Shown here in pieces: positions 1 through 8,543 of a stretch of DNA of 64,000 nt. A model generated the notes under the pieces. It worked only from the letters and a program-made list of their open reading frames with translations, had not been told where the DNA came from and ran no database searches. The stretch is from Flavobacterium sp. (lineage in GTDB: Bacteria > Bacteroidota > Bacteroidia > Flavobacteriales > Flavobacteriaceae): NCBI RefSeq assembly GCF_039595935.1, contig NZ_JBCNKR010000006.1, positions 1-64,000 on the forward strand, written 5' to 3'. The position numbers and the translations under genes are program-made. Positions within the stretch are counted from its first letter, which is position 1. Each line of letters opens with the position of its first letter.

Positions 1-163
1 TCGTATATTTTAATATTATTATGCGATGCTCTTCTATCGGTTCTCTTCGAATCTTTACGATTCTATTACTCTTATTTTTTCTGTCCCGATCTCTCGGGAC
101 GGCTGTCAATTCAATATGTCTACGAACGTGTATTTCTTTTTGTCTTTCGCTTGTTTCTCAAAG
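1..163 (-). promoter_or_regulatory. Transcribed leader of an rRNA operon (16S gene just outside the window)
   Basis: Read on the minus strand, this stretch lies downstream of three tandem rRNA-type promoters and has no credible ORF. It contains a 7-bp stem closed by a GAGA (GNRA) tetraloop at 83-100 and a small GAATC/GATTC hairpin at 49-63. Its last bases toward position 1 resemble the sequence just upstream of 16S rRNA in Flavobacterium as I remember it. I infer that the 16S gene starts within a few bases beyond position 1; that gene is not visible here. Confidence 0.72.
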
Positions 164-169
164 CGGGTG

Positions 170-200
170 CAAAACTAAAACTTCTTTTTGTTTCTCGCAA
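170..200 (-). promoter_or_regulatory. rRNA operon promoter P1
   Basis: Minus strand: the -7 element TAGTTTTG (170-177) fits TAnnTTTG exactly. A -33 TTG (198-200) lies 20 bp upstream. The -7 element is followed by the initiation context CACCCGC, which is shared with P2 and P3. Confidence 0.85.
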
Positions 201-293
201 GAAAAATTTAAAAAATTTTGAAACTTTTTTTTCGTTTCCATTTTCTCAATTTCTCTCCAGTCTCTCAAGGAACTTTCCGTGTTTTGCGGGGTG

Positions 294-324
294 CAAATGT
301 AAAAAGCATTTTCAAATCTCACAA
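294..324 (-). promoter_or_regulatory. rRNA operon promoter P2
   Basis: Minus strand: -7 element TACATTTG (294-301), -33 TTG (322-324), spacer 20 bp, followed by CACCCCGC. It is the middle member of three promoters spaced about 125 bp apart. Confidence 0.85.
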
Positions 325-418
325 GCTTTTCGCAATCTTTTTTTTTCAGATTTTTTTTCTCTGATCGATTCCCTATGCCTGTCAGTATTTCGATGAACGT
401 TTTTCGTTTCTGCGGGTG

Positions 419-448
419 CAAAAGTACACAACAATTCCAGTTAAACAA
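419..448 (-). promoter_or_regulatory. rRNA operon promoter P3 (most upstream)
   Basis: Minus strand: -7 element TACTTTTG (419-426), -33 TTG (446-448), spacer 19 bp, followed by CACCCGC. Positions 449-838 beyond it are T-rich on the plus strand and hold nothing else that I can support. Confidence 0.85.
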
Positions 449-838
449 GCCTTTTTCTAATCTTTTTTTATTCTTTTTTAATCCTTTTTCTTAACTCGCT
501 GATAACGGCTCCTTTACAAATCAAAATTTTTTATCCCTATGTAAGGGTTTTCTTTGTTTTGATAGGCTTTTGGTAATTTCTTCCCGTTTTTGTTTTTCCA
601 TTTTGCGGAGTTTTTAAGCTTTCATGCCCTTTTTTAAAGGATAAACAATCTTTTTAAATACACCTTCTGCCCGAAAAAACGGCTGCATCTCCCCCTTTTA
701 TCCGTCTTTTTACCAAATTCTTCTCTGCTCAGACAGATTTTATTTTGAAAATGGCATTATCTACCTAAATCATCCCATCTCTAACCTTAAAAATTTAAAA
801 AACAGACAATATCTTTTATTACATACCTAATATTAATA

Positions 839-858
839 AGACGCACTGCCGTGCGTCT
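839..858. repeat. Dispersed hairpin repeat, family GCAC-TGC-GTGC, copy 1
   Basis: A perfect 8-bp stem AGACGCAC/GTGCGTCT around TGCC, followed by CTACA. A second copy at 42079-42098 differs by a compensatory pair change and keeps the same CTACA flank. Confidence 0.7.
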
Positions 859-910
859 CTACATAAAATGAAATTCAATTAATCTATACTTATATATATG
901 TATGAAAAAC

Positions 911-942
911 AAACCCGGCAGGTTTTAAAAATCTGTCGGGTT
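911..942 (-). terminator. Intrinsic terminator of the permease gene; CCCGACAGG family copy
   Basis: Palindrome with arms AAACCCGGCAGG and TCTGTCGGGTT around a T/A-rich centre. On the minus strand it is followed by a T-rich tract, 24 bp after the permease stop. Three close relatives occur at 12575, 30471 and 31804. Confidence 0.75.
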
Positions 943-965
943 GGGAAGTGTATTATTTTAGGAGA

Positions 966-2201
966 TCAATCGAAACGAATTGCCTTTACCGGCGAGATCT
1001 TAGTTATTATATAGGAGGGAATCAATAATACCAGGAAACAAACTGTTATGGTTAATAGATTCAATAAAAGAATGTGCATCCAATTTAAATAAACCGGAGC
1101 TTGGTTTACATAGTAATTTTCAGGATTAAGATGAATGATCCCGAATTGCTGTTGAATTAACAATATCGAAATCCCAATTAAATTCCCCCAAAACAATCCA
1201 CGAAGTATTAAATAGAATGCATTATACAGGAAAACTTTTCGCACTGACCAGTTATTAGCTCCAACGGCTTTTAATATTCCTATCATTTGCGTTCTTTCTA
1301 AAATAAGCACTAAGAGCGCAACTACCATATTAATTGTGGCAACGAGAATCATTATTCCTAATATAACAATAATATTAAAATCGAAAAGCTGCAGCCAGTC
1401 GAATATATAACTGTATTTTTCGGTTATCGTTTTGGTGTCGAGATTTGAAGAAATTTGTTCGTAAATCTGATTCCCTGTTTCTTTGATTTTCGTAAAGTCT
1501 TTTACAAAAACTTCAAAAGCTCCTACCTGATCCGTACTCCATTTATTGATTCGCTGAATATGGCGAATATCTCCTATTATATAAGTAGCATCGAAATCCT
1601 GAAATCCTGAACTAAAGATTCCTGTAATTTTAAATCTGCGGCTGTTTGGCAGTTTCCCTTGTTCTTCTTTTATAAAAAAAGTATTGAAACTGTCTCCTAA
1701 TTTTAAATTGAGCCTGTTTGCCAAATATCTTGAAATTATAACATCTTCGTTTAATGTATTAGAAAAATCAGGCAATTTCCCTTCTACTAAATACTCTTTT
1801 ATATTATTCCAGTTATAATCGGCTCCTACTCCTTTAAAAATAATTCCTTCAAAAGCATTTTCGGTTCTAATAATTCCGGCCTTGCTTGCTATAGCCTGAA
1901 TATGGCTTACTTCTGGAATGGATTTGAAATTTGGATAAAAATCCTGTTTTTTCGAAATCGGTATTAAAGTAACATCTGAATTATTGTTGTCATAATTGGA
2001 AATAATAACCTGACCGTTAAATGCAGAAATTTTTTCGCGTATTTTTTGCTGTAAACCAATTCCCGTCGCCACAGAAACCATCATCATAATTATACCAATC
2101 GCAATCGCTGATATAGCAATTTTTATAATTGGTGCTGATATACTGCTTTTATAATCTTTGGCAGTAATAAGTCTTTTGGCTATAAAGTATTCTAAATTCA
2201 A
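966..2201 (-). CDS. ABC transporter permease, LolC/LolE (FtsX/MacB-like) family
   Basis: An inner-membrane subunit of a lipoprotein-releasing-type ABC transporter (411 aa). A first membrane helix at about residues 25-50 is followed by a MacB-like periplasmic domain of roughly 200 residues. Three C-terminal helices (about 275-400) form the FtsX domain, with the typical ERTQMIGILKAVGA segment. LolC/E proteins move lipoproteins from the inner membrane to the LolA chaperone; the substrate here is inferred from the family only. No ATPase gene is adjacent. The most likely start is TTG at 2201, since translation begins directly with the family's usual N-terminus and no nearby in-frame ATG is seen. 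A TACTTTTG -7 element at 2233-2240 lies 25-30 bp upstream. Confidence 0.85.
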   Translation of the reverse strand: MNLEYFIAKRLITAKDYKSSISAPIIKIAISAIAIGIIMMMVSVATGIGLQQKIREKISAFNGQVIISNYDNNNSDVTLIPISKKQDFYPNFKSIPEVSHIQAIASKAGIIRTENAFEGIIFKGVGADYNWNNIKEYLVEGKLPDFSNTLNEDVIISRYLANRLNLKLGDSFNTFFIKEEQGKLPNSRRFKITGIFSSGFQDFDATYIIGDIRHIQRINKWSTDQVGAFEVFVKDFTKIKETGNQIYEQISSNLDTKTITEKYSYIFDWLQLFDFNIIVILGIMILVATINMVVALLVLILERTQMIGILKAVGANNWSVRKVFLYNAFYLILRGLFWGNLIGISILLIQQQFGIIHLNPENYYVNQAPVYLNWMHILLLNLLTITVCFLVLLIPSYIITKISPVKAIRFD

Positions 2202-2250
2202 TTTAAGTTTCTTGTTATGGTTTGAGATTATTCAAAAGTACTGATTTCTA

Positions 2251-2745
2251 TTAAAGCGGAAGTTTTTTCTTCATTTCTTCTACTATATTATATGCAGCTG
2301 GACAAATGGCTACATTTTTTAAAGTTAAATCAGCAATTTGATGGAACTTTTTACGATCTGTATGCGGAAATTCTCTGCAGGCCTTTGGTCTTACATCATA
2401 AATCATACAATAATTTTCGCTGTCAAGAAAAGTACATGGAACGCTTTTCAAAACATAATCTTTATCTTCATCAATACGCAGATACTGTTCAATAAATTGC
2501 TGTGGTTTTTGTCTAAAAGATTTCGAAATTCTTTCAATGTCGGCCAAAGTAAATAACGGCCCGGTTGTTTTGCAACAATTGGCGCATTGTAAACAGTCAG
2601 TTCTTTTAAATTCGGCATCATGCAAATCCTGCATAATGTAATCTAAATTCTTAGGCTGTTTCTTTTTCAGCTTATCAAAATACTTTTTGTTTTCGATATG
2701 CTTATCTTTGGCTAACTTATTTAAGTTATTTAAAATTTGTTTCAA
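2251..2745 (-). CDS. YkgJ-family cysteine-cluster protein
   Basis: A cytoplasmic protein of 164 aa with the CxxCxxCC cluster (CLQCANCC, about residues 55-62). Further cysteines lie in CTFLDSENYC, KACREFP and ICPAAYN. This pattern defines the YkgJ/DUF Fe-S or zinc cluster family, whose function is unknown. A lysine-rich N-terminus is usual for flavobacterial members. The start appears to be TTG at 2745, because the only downstream in-frame ATG would cut off about 37 conserved-looking residues. A TAATTTTG -7 element (2769-2776) lies just upstream, between the arms of an inverted repeat. The gene is divergent from the methyltransferase gene. Confidence 0.8.
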   Translation of the reverse strand: MKQILNNLNKLAKDKHIENKKYFDKLKKKQPKNLDYIMQDLHDAEFKRTDCLQCANCCKTTGPLFTLADIERISKSFRQKPQQFIEQYLRIDEDKDYVLKSVPCTFLDSENYCMIYDVRPKACREFPHTDRKKFHQIADLTLKNVAICPAAYNIVEEMKKKLPL

Positions 2746-2796
2746 GTTTAAAGTTTAAAGTTGATCTGCAAAATTAAACAACTTTAAACTTGAAAC
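2739..2796. repeat. Inverted repeat in a divergent promoter region
   Basis: Perfect 17-bp arms GTTTCAAGTTTAAAGTT (2739-2755) and its complement (2780-2796) flank the probable promoter of the YkgJ gene; the YkgJ TTG start lies inside the left arm. Related strings (TTGAAAC, CTTTAAAC, CTGAAAC) recur at 21484-21499, 30293-30311 and 30430-30462, so this is probably a dispersed intergenic motif and not a gene-specific operator. Confidence 0.6.
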
Positions 2797-2819
2797 CTTA
2801 AACTTTGAACTAAATTACA

Positions 2820-3527
2820 ATGAAAGATCTTTTTGGGAAAGCGATGTATGATTTCCAAACTAATAATTCACCCGAAGATATAATTACCGAAACTTCAATT
2901 TCTGAAGAAGATGAAATGAGTGTCGAATATTTATTTCGCTCTTATAATGAAATGCCAAAAATTGAGCAAAAAGCTTTACAATTGGCTAGAGGAAAAGTTC
3001 TTGACGTTGGATGTGGAGCCGGAAGTCATAGTTTATCATTACAAAATGATCGCAATTTAGATGTAACTGCCATCGACATTTCTCAAAAAGCAATAGAAAC
3101 ATGTAAACTTCGCGGTGTAGAAAACGCATTGGTTGAAAATATTCTGGATTTTGAAGGAGACAAATTTGATACGATTCTTCTATTAATGAATGGTACTGGT
3201 ATTTTCGGGAAATTAAAAAACGCTAATACTTATTTATCTAAGTTAAAATCGCTTTTGAATCCAGATGGTCAAATTCTAATTGACAGTTCTGATATCATTT
3301 ATATGTTTGATGAAGATGAAGACGGCGGAAAATGGATTCCTTCTGAAACAGAATATTATGGAGAACTTACTTTTTCTATTTCGTATAAAGGCGAAAAGGA
3401 AGAAACTTTTGACTGGTTATATCTTGATTATAATACACTACAAAATGCTGCTATTGCAAATGGACTAAAGTGTGAACTGATAACAGAGGGTGAACATTAT
3501 GATTATTTAGCTAAACTTTCTATATAA
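2820..3527 (+). CDS. Class I SAM-dependent methyltransferase
   Basis: A 235-residue cytoplasmic protein with a Rossmann methyltransferase core. Motif I is VLDVGCGAGSHSLSL (about residues 61-75). The acidic end of strand 2 (VTAIDIS) and a motif-IV-like LLLMNGTGIFG follow. An N-terminal helical cap of about 55 residues is typical of small-molecule methyltransferases. The substrate cannot be read from the sequence. It is followed after 17 bp by the BstA-like gene on the same strand, so the two probably share a transcript ending at the hairpin at 4091. Confidence 0.82.
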   Translation: MKDLFGKAMYDFQTNNSPEDIITETSISEEDEMSVEYLFRSYNEMPKIEQKALQLARGKVLDVGCGAGSHSLSLQNDRNLDVTAIDISQKAIETCKLRGVENALVENILDFEGDKFDTILLLMNGTGIFGKLKNANTYLSKLKSLLNPDGQILIDSSDIIYMFDEDEDGGKWIPSETEYYGELTFSISYKGEKEETFDWLYLDYNTLQNAAIANGLKCELITEGEHYDYLAKLSI

Positions 3528-3544
3528 AAATAAATTTTTAGAAG

Positions 3545-4090
3545 ATGAATGAACTAGATTTAGAAAAACTAAAATATCCGATAGGCAAATTTCAAATTCC
3601 TGAGAAATTTACTCCGGAATATATTTCAACTAAAATTGAAGACATTTCGACTTTTCCCGAAAGGCTAAAAATTGAAGCAATTAATTTGAATGACGAACAA
3701 TTAGATACTCCATATCGGCCTGATGGCTGGACAATTCGACAAGTAATTCATCATTGTGCTGAAAGCCACATGAATTGTTATATAAGATTAAAATGGGCAT
3801 TAACCGAAAACAATCCCATAATAAAACCATACGATGAAAAATTATGGTCTGAACTTCCGGATAGTTTACAAATGCCTGTTGACCCAACATTAATTCTTTT
3901 GGAAGGATTGCATTTTAGACTGGCTTATATTATGAAAAATTTATCTGAAAATGATTTAGAGAAATCTTTTATTCATCCGGAAAATAATTCTGAATATCGA
4001 CTTAAGCAAATTATTGGTATGTATGCCTGGCACGGAAATCATCATTTAGCCCATATTACAAATTTAAAAAAGTATAAAAACTGGAAATAA
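3545..4090 (+). CDS. YfiT/BstA-like bacillithiol transferase (DinB superfamily)
   Basis: A 181-aa four-helix-bundle metalloprotein of the DinB/YfiT family. The N-terminus YPIGKFQIP is a strong family signature. Likely metal ligands are the histidines in VIHHCAESH (about residue 61-69) and HGNHHLAHI (about 162-170). Characterised relatives conjugate bacillithiol to electrophiles; Bacteroidota members are only inferred to do so, and the thiol used here is unknown. It probably forms a two-gene operon with the upstream methyltransferase and ends in a strong terminator one base after its stop. Confidence 0.82.
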   Translation: MNELDLEKLKYPIGKFQIPEKFTPEYISTKIEDISTFPERLKIEAINLNDEQLDTPYRPDGWTIRQVIHHCAESHMNCYIRLKWALTENNPIIKPYDEKLWSELPDSLQMPVDPTLILLEGLHFRLAYIMKNLSENDLEKSFIHPENNSEYRLKQIIGMYAWHGNHHLAHITNLKKYKNWK

Positions 4091-4120
4091 AAAAAACTCT
4101 CCTTTTTGGGAGAGTTTTTT
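4091..4120. terminator. Bidirectional intrinsic terminator
   Basis: Perfect 12-bp arms AAAAAACTCTCC and GGAGAGTTTTTT around TTTTTG. The A- and T-tracts make it work in both directions between the convergent BstA-like gene and queE. Confidence 0.9.
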
Positions 4121-4123
4121 TGT

Positions 4124-4756
4124 TTAAGGAATATTTAGATATTTATGTGTTTGAAGTGAAACTCTCCATTTTGGATTGTTCATAACATAATCAACTATCA
4201 ATGGTGTCATTTCTTCTTTTTTACTCCATTCAGGCTGAAGAAATAAAATAGCATTATCATTTACTAATTCTGCTTGTTCTTCTGCAAAAATAAAATCGTG
4301 TTTATTATAGATAATGACTTTTAACTCATGTGCATTCTCATAAACTTCTTTAGTTGGCAATTTATTTTTCTTTGGAGAAAGACAAATCCAATCCCATGTT
4401 CCAGATAACGGATAAGCACCAGATGTTTCAATATGCACTTTCAGATTTTTATCTTTTAACCGCTGTGTCAACAAAGTCATATCCCAAGTAAGTGGTTCGC
4501 CGCCTGTAACTACCACTGTGTTTGCGTAACTTGAAGCATTGTTTACAATTACATCTATATTTGTTGGCGGATGCAGCTCAGCATTCCAACTTTCTTTTAC
4601 ATCGCACCAGTGGCATCCTACATCACAGCCTCCAATTCTAATGAAGTAAGCAGCAGTTCCTGTATGAAACCCTTCTCCTTGTATGGTATAAAATTCTTCC
4701 ATCAAAGGCAGCATTGCTCCTTTATTTACTTCTAATTGTATTTCTTTAGATAACAT
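4124..4756 (-). CDS. queE: 7-carboxy-7-deazaguanine synthase QueE
   Basis: A radical-SAM enzyme (210 aa) that converts 6-carboxytetrahydropterin to 7-carboxy-7-deazaguanine, an early step to queuosine in tRNA. The cluster-binding cysteines appear as CDVGCHWC (CX3CX2C, about residues 45-52), preceded by the QueE motif FYTIQGEGFHTG. VVTGGEP is the SAM-binding GGE motif. Its pathway partner queA lies at 30524-31573 in the same window but not in an operon. A TATCTTTG -7 element at 4774-4781 is close upstream; its TTG lies at a short 17-bp spacing, so the promoter call is moderate. Confidence 0.93.
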   Translation of the reverse strand: MLSKEIQLEVNKGAMLPLMEEFYTIQGEGFHTGTAAYFIRIGGCDVGCHWCDVKESWNAELHPPTNIDVIVNNASSYANTVVVTGGEPLTWDMTLLTQRLKDKNLKVHIETSGAYPLSGTWDWICLSPKKNKLPTKEVYENAHELKVIIYNKHDFIFAEEQAELVNDNAILFLQPEWSKKEEMTPLIVDYVMNNPKWRVSLQTHKYLNIP

Positions 4757-4803
4757 TATTCAAATTTAATGTACAAAGATAGTCAATTAAATACGGAACA
4801 AAA

Positions 4804-4836
4804 AAAACCGATAGTTCAAAGTGAACTATCGGTTTT
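4804..4836 (-). terminator. Intrinsic terminator of the TonB operon
   Basis: A 12-bp perfect stem ACCGATAGTTCA/TGAACTATCGGT with an AAG loop, followed on the minus strand by eight T residues, 26 bp beyond the TPR gene stop. Confidence 0.88.
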
Positions 4837-4858
4837 ATAAAATTAGTTTAAAACTATA

Positions 4859-6529
4859 TTATTTTAAAGCCTTCATAGACTGAGTAGCATAAGAATTTGT
4901 TGGATCTAAAACTAAAGTTTTATTAAAATATTCAACTGCTTTTGCTTTATCAGTATTAGCATAACTTGCACCAATACTATTGTAAGCTTCAACAATTTTC
5001 TTAACTGTAGCAGGTTTTGCTAATTCTTCAGCCCCTTTTGCGGTAATATTAGCTACATAAGTTTCGTAATTTTTAACTATTTGATCTTCTTTTTCTAATA
5101 AATTAGCTATTCTTCCTTTATAAAGATAAGCTTCATCATAAGAAGGCGAAGCTACTAAGACTCTGTCAAAAGCAGCATCTGCTTTAGCTAAATCGGCAGC
5201 AACTTCTGGTGATGCAGCTTTTTTATCTAAGTTTGCATAATAAAGAGAGATACCATAGTAAACATTATCCGTCAAATAATTTTTTGATTCCGAATTAGAC
5301 GAACTTAACTCATATATAGCCGCAGCCTGCGCCCATTGTTTTTTACCGAATAATTCTTTACCGTAATCTCCAAGTTCTTCAGCTACTAATGGTTCTAATT
5401 CAATTGCTTTTTTGATATTAGCGATACCAGCATCAAAAGAAACCTGGTCTACAGCACCTGCAGCATTTGTTCCTTTTTTTATTTTAGCCAATCCAAGATA
5501 CATATAATCACTTCCGATTACTTTATTAGTTGGTACTTTAATATAATCTTCCAAAGATTTAATTGCTACATCTACATTACCGTTTTCATAAGCAGCATAT
5601 CCTAAATATCTGAAAATTCTAGGATTTACTTTATCCTCAGCGATCATTTTGTTTGCAACAGTTTCTAAACTTTTGTAATCTTTTACTAAGATCAGGAAAT
5701 CAGCGTGACGCATTTTAGAATCTAAAGAGTAGTCTGTCAAACTTAAATATTTCTCGTAGTTTGTAATTGCATTTTGCAAGTTAACTTTAGCTGTAGAAGG
5801 TTTGTTTCTTCCCCATTTGTAATAGGTTTCAGCTAATTCTCTGTAAACTGGCCCATAATTTGGGTTTATGGCGATAACTTCATTGAAAGATTTAATAGCT
5901 TCATCATAAGATTTAGCTCCTTTTAATAAAACTCCTAACTGCATTTTTGCTCTTAAAAGAGTTGGATCAGCAGTAAAAGCATCACGATACGCTTTGTAAG
6001 CATCATTTTGATTGTTCGCTCCGTAATAAGCATCCCCAATTGCCAAAAGTGCAGTAGCATTTTGAGGATCAATAGCCAAAGCTTTCTTTAAACTTGCAAC
6101 TGCATTTGTATAATCCGGATTATTAGAATTCATATAAGCTCTACCGATATAGATAAATTCATCTACATCTTTACGCTTAATATCTTTTGTTGCTAAAGCA
6201 AAGTTAGCTTGTGCAGAAGCTGTATTTTTATTATCAAGATCAATTTGACCTAATCCGATATAGTTTAAGTTTTTCTTATCAGCAGCTTCTATTCCATTTA
6301 AATAATAGATTTTAGCAGAGTCAACAACACTTTGATTCAAATAAATATTACCTAAAACAAAATTAGCTTCTCCATCAGAAGGTTTCGCTTTAATGATTGA
6401 TTTAAGTAATGATTTCGCCTTTTGAAACTGTTCAGCATCAATTGCCTTTTTAGCTTCTTTGATATCTTGAGCGTTTGCAACAGAAACTGTAGCAACCATA
6501 GCAAGACTAAAAATTTTAAATTTATTCAT
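4859..6529 (-). CDS. Exported tetratricopeptide-repeat protein
   Basis: A 556-residue protein with an N-terminal signal peptide (MNKFKIFSLAMVATVSVANA). TPR-type helical repeats follow throughout, with cues such as ALAIDPQNATALLAIGDAYY, EVIAINPNYGPVYRELAETY and TLVLDPTNSYA. It is probably periplasmic and acts as a protein-protein scaffold. It is the last gene of the exbB-exbD-exbD-tonB operon and follows the phosphate-binding-like lipoprotein gene by 16 bp. This suggests a role with the TonB machinery, although none is proven. Confidence 0.8.
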   Translation of the reverse strand: MNKFKIFSLAMVATVSVANAQDIKEAKKAIDAEQFQKAKSLLKSIIKAKPSDGEANFVLGNIYLNQSVVDSAKIYYLNGIEAADKKNLNYIGLGQIDLDNKNTASAQANFALATKDIKRKDVDEFIYIGRAYMNSNNPDYTNAVASLKKALAIDPQNATALLAIGDAYYGANNQNDAYKAYRDAFTADPTLLRAKMQLGVLLKGAKSYDEAIKSFNEVIAINPNYGPVYRELAETYYKWGRNKPSTAKVNLQNAITNYEKYLSLTDYSLDSKMRHADFLILVKDYKSLETVANKMIAEDKVNPRIFRYLGYAAYENGNVDVAIKSLEDYIKVPTNKVIGSDYMYLGLAKIKKGTNAAGAVDQVSFDAGIANIKKAIELEPLVAEELGDYGKELFGKKQWAQAAAIYELSSSNSESKNYLTDNVYYGISLYYANLDKKAASPEVAADLAKADAAFDRVLVASPSYDEAYLYKGRIANLLEKEDQIVKNYETYVANITAKGAEELAKPATVKKIVEAYNSIGASYANTDKAKAVEYFNKTLVLDPTNSYATQSMKALK

Positions 6530-6545
6530 CTTTATAGTAATTAAT

Positions 6546-7469
6546 TTATTCGTTATCTTTTAAAATTTCTTTTCTAATTTGAAGTTGTCTACCTGGAGTT
6601 CTTACTGGGAGTAATCCAGATTTTAAAACTATTCTCTGTCCGATGTCTCCAGCTATGAACGAACCAAACCCCATTCCTAAACCAGCGTACCCCTGACAGT
6701 TAATTATAAACAAATCACGTGCCAAAGGATATTTAACCTCTGCAAGATCATTTTGTGTAGGACTGTAATATTTTGTATCATTTAGTCCTTTCACACTTAG
6801 AACATTTATTTGCTTCACAATATCAACCATGTTTGGTGACGGCTGTGACAACCAATTTACGCCAACAACACCAATCATTCCATCATTTTCAGAAACGAAT
6901 TTAATCACCTCGTCGTTTGTTTTAAAAGAAAACACACCTTGTGCAGGCAGATCTTTTACTTTTGCCAGTTCCTTTATATATCGAACTGTACTTGAGTTAG
7001 GATTATCAAAAACAAGACCTTTAATTGCAGTATTAGACTTTCCTTGTATAAAATCAATTACAGTTTTCAACGCAATTAATGTATCATTATTGCTTTTATT
7101 TGCAATTAATGCAATTGCATCTTTTGCGAAAGGAGTTACTCGGGGAACAATTTTACTTTTTTCAAATCTGCTAATTTCTTCTTTGGTTAAATCTCTTGTA
7201 GTAACGACTACCATAGCCTTTTTGTTCAACAAATCATTTATAACCTCAGCTTCAGATTTAGGAGTAATTGAAATTTTCGCATCGTAGTAAGTTCCTTCAA
7301 AAACCGCAACCTGGTCTTCTATAATTGGTTTTACAGTTTCATCAACTGTAATTTCTAAAGTACCTTTTAGAATAGTTTCTTTATCAGATTCATTTTTACT
7401 TTTTTGGTTACACATGGCAAACAAAAAAACAAAAACAACCAAACCTAAAAACCTACTATTTTTTAGCAT
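6546..7469 (-). CDS. PstS-like periplasmic substrate-binding lipoprotein
   Basis: A 307-aa lipoprotein: the signal sequence ends in the lipobox-like FLFAMC (about residues 14-19). A periplasmic-binding-protein domain of the phosphate-binding (PBP-like) class follows. Cues are GTLEITVDETVKPII near the start and LFIINCQGYAGLGMGFGSFI near the end. No ABC permease or ATPase gene is nearby, so classical phosphate import is unlikely from this locus. ATG at 7469 was chosen because it starts directly with the signal peptide and lies 2 bp after the upstream stop. A longer in-frame reading to 7586 overlaps the preceding gene and lacks a signal sequence. Confidence 0.78.
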   Translation of the reverse strand: MLKNSRFLGLVVFVFLFAMCNQKSKNESDKETILKGTLEITVDETVKPIIEDQVAVFEGTYYDAKISITPKSEAEVINDLLNKKAMVVVTTRDLTKEEISRFEKSKIVPRVTPFAKDAIALIANKSNNDTLIALKTVIDFIQGKSNTAIKGLVFDNPNSSTVRYIKELAKVKDLPAQGVFSFKTNDEVIKFVSENDGMIGVVGVNWLSQPSPNMVDIVKQINVLSVKGLNDTKYYSPTQNDLAEVKYPLARDLFIINCQGYAGLGMGFGSFIAGDIGQRIVLKSGLLPVRTPGRQLQIRKEILKDNE

Positions 7470-7471
7470 AA

Positions 7472-7702
7472 TTATTCTGTGTTTGAATTTATTAATCTCA
7501 AAAAGCGTATTGCCGAATACACAATTAGTAATCCGCCAAAAGCATACCTGTATTTTGGTTCCATGTAAAGCGGGAGTTTTTCCCAAAACATAATCATTAA
7601 ACCCAGCACAAGGTATATTAAAAAAAACAGTATTCCTAAAACAAGAAGAAATCGCTCTTTGAGCGATTTCTTCTGAATATTATTAAGCATATCTTTTAAC
7701 AT
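7472..7702 (-). CDS. Small two-helix membrane protein of the TonB operon
   Basis: A 76-aa protein with two predicted transmembrane helices (about residues 19-41 and 52-68) and a basic N-terminus (IQKKSLKERF). I do not recognise a named family. Its ATG overlaps the tonB stop codon by one base and the next gene starts 2 bp after its stop, so it is translationally embedded in the operon. An accessory role in the TonB complex is inference from position. Confidence 0.75.
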   Translation of the reverse strand: MLKDMLNNIQKKSLKERFLLVLGILFFLIYLVLGLMIMFWEKLPLYMEPKYRYAFGGLLIVYSAIRFLRLINSNTE

Positions 7703-8505
7703 TATTCTGCAGATTGAATAGTAATAGGTAAAGAGTAAAGTACTCTCACTTTTTTACCATTTTGCTCGCCAGGAGTCCATTTTGGACATTTTTTAAGAAC
7801 ACGAATTGCTTCTGCTCCTGTACCATATCCGATATCCCTTAAAACTTTAATGTCGGTTAATGAACCGTCTTTTTCAACCACAAAAGTAACGTAAACTTTA
7901 CCTTTTAGACCTTCTTCTTCAGGAGTTTTGTAGTTATTTCCTACGAATTTGTAGAATTTATCCATACCTCCAGGGAAGTCAGGTTTTACTTCGATACCAG
8001 CTGTGTTATATACACTGTTATCTTCTTCTACCACCTGAGAAACTGGTCCTTTACCAACCGGTTCAGCAACAGTAAATTCTGCATCCGGATCTCCTTTGAT
8101 GGTTTCGTTACCTACTTTCTTATCTTTAAGTTCCTCAATTTTTGGAGGATCTTCGGTAACTTCATTTGCTTTAGCAACCACAGGTTTCACGAACTTCACC
8201 TGATCCACTTTTGGCGGTGGCGGTGGTGGTGGTGGTTGGTTTGGTTTAATCTCCTCTTTCTTCTTAGGAGGCAATTTTACTGTCGCAATTTTAATATCGT
8301 TATTCACATCTTCTTCACCAGAATCTGGTAAAAAACTTGCAATAAGAGGAGCCGCAACAGCGAAGCTAAAAATAATCGAACCTATGATAAGTGCTTTTAT
8401 CGTAGTCTTACTGTTCGATTTTCTCAGCTCATATGCTCCGTATATCTTATTACGACCTTCGAACACGATATCAAGCCACTGATTTTTTATAATATCTAAT
8501 TTCAT
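7702..8505 (-). CDS. tonB: TonB family energy transducer
   Basis: A 267-aa inner-membrane-anchored periplasmic protein that transmits proton-motive force to outer-membrane receptors. One N-terminal helix spans about residues 36-59. A proline-rich stretch follows (eight consecutive prolines, about 91-98), then a charged linker, then the C-terminal TonB domain (about 175-265: PDFPGGMDKFYKFV, GKVYVTFVVEKDGSLTDIKV). The linker at about 137-162 (KGDPDAEFTVAEPVGKGPV) is closely similar to a segment of the VIT mosaic protein at 43259-46639. It follows exbD by 38 bp. Confidence 0.93.
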   Translation of the reverse strand: MKLDIIKNQWLDIVFEGRNKIYGAYELRKSNSKTTIKALIIGSIIFSFAVAAPLIASFLPDSGEEDVNNDIKIATVKLPPKKKEEIKPNQPPPPPPPPKVDQVKFVKPVVAKANEVTEDPPKIEELKDKKVGNETIKGDPDAEFTVAEPVGKGPVSQVVEEDNSVYNTAGIEVKPDFPGGMDKFYKFVGNNYKTPEEEGLKGKVYVTFVVEKDGSLTDIKVLRDIGYGTGAEAIRVLKKCPKWTPGEQNGKKVRVLYSLPITIQSAE

Positions 8506-8543
8506 TTTTCTTGATTATTAGGATGTTAAAAACAAGATTACTC

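Noticed and set aside
21..448. Short ORFs of 66-96 codons on both strands in the first 450 bp
   Set aside because: They overlap three well-formed rRNA promoters and the leader; the predicted peptides are Phe/Ser/Leu-rich with no family character.
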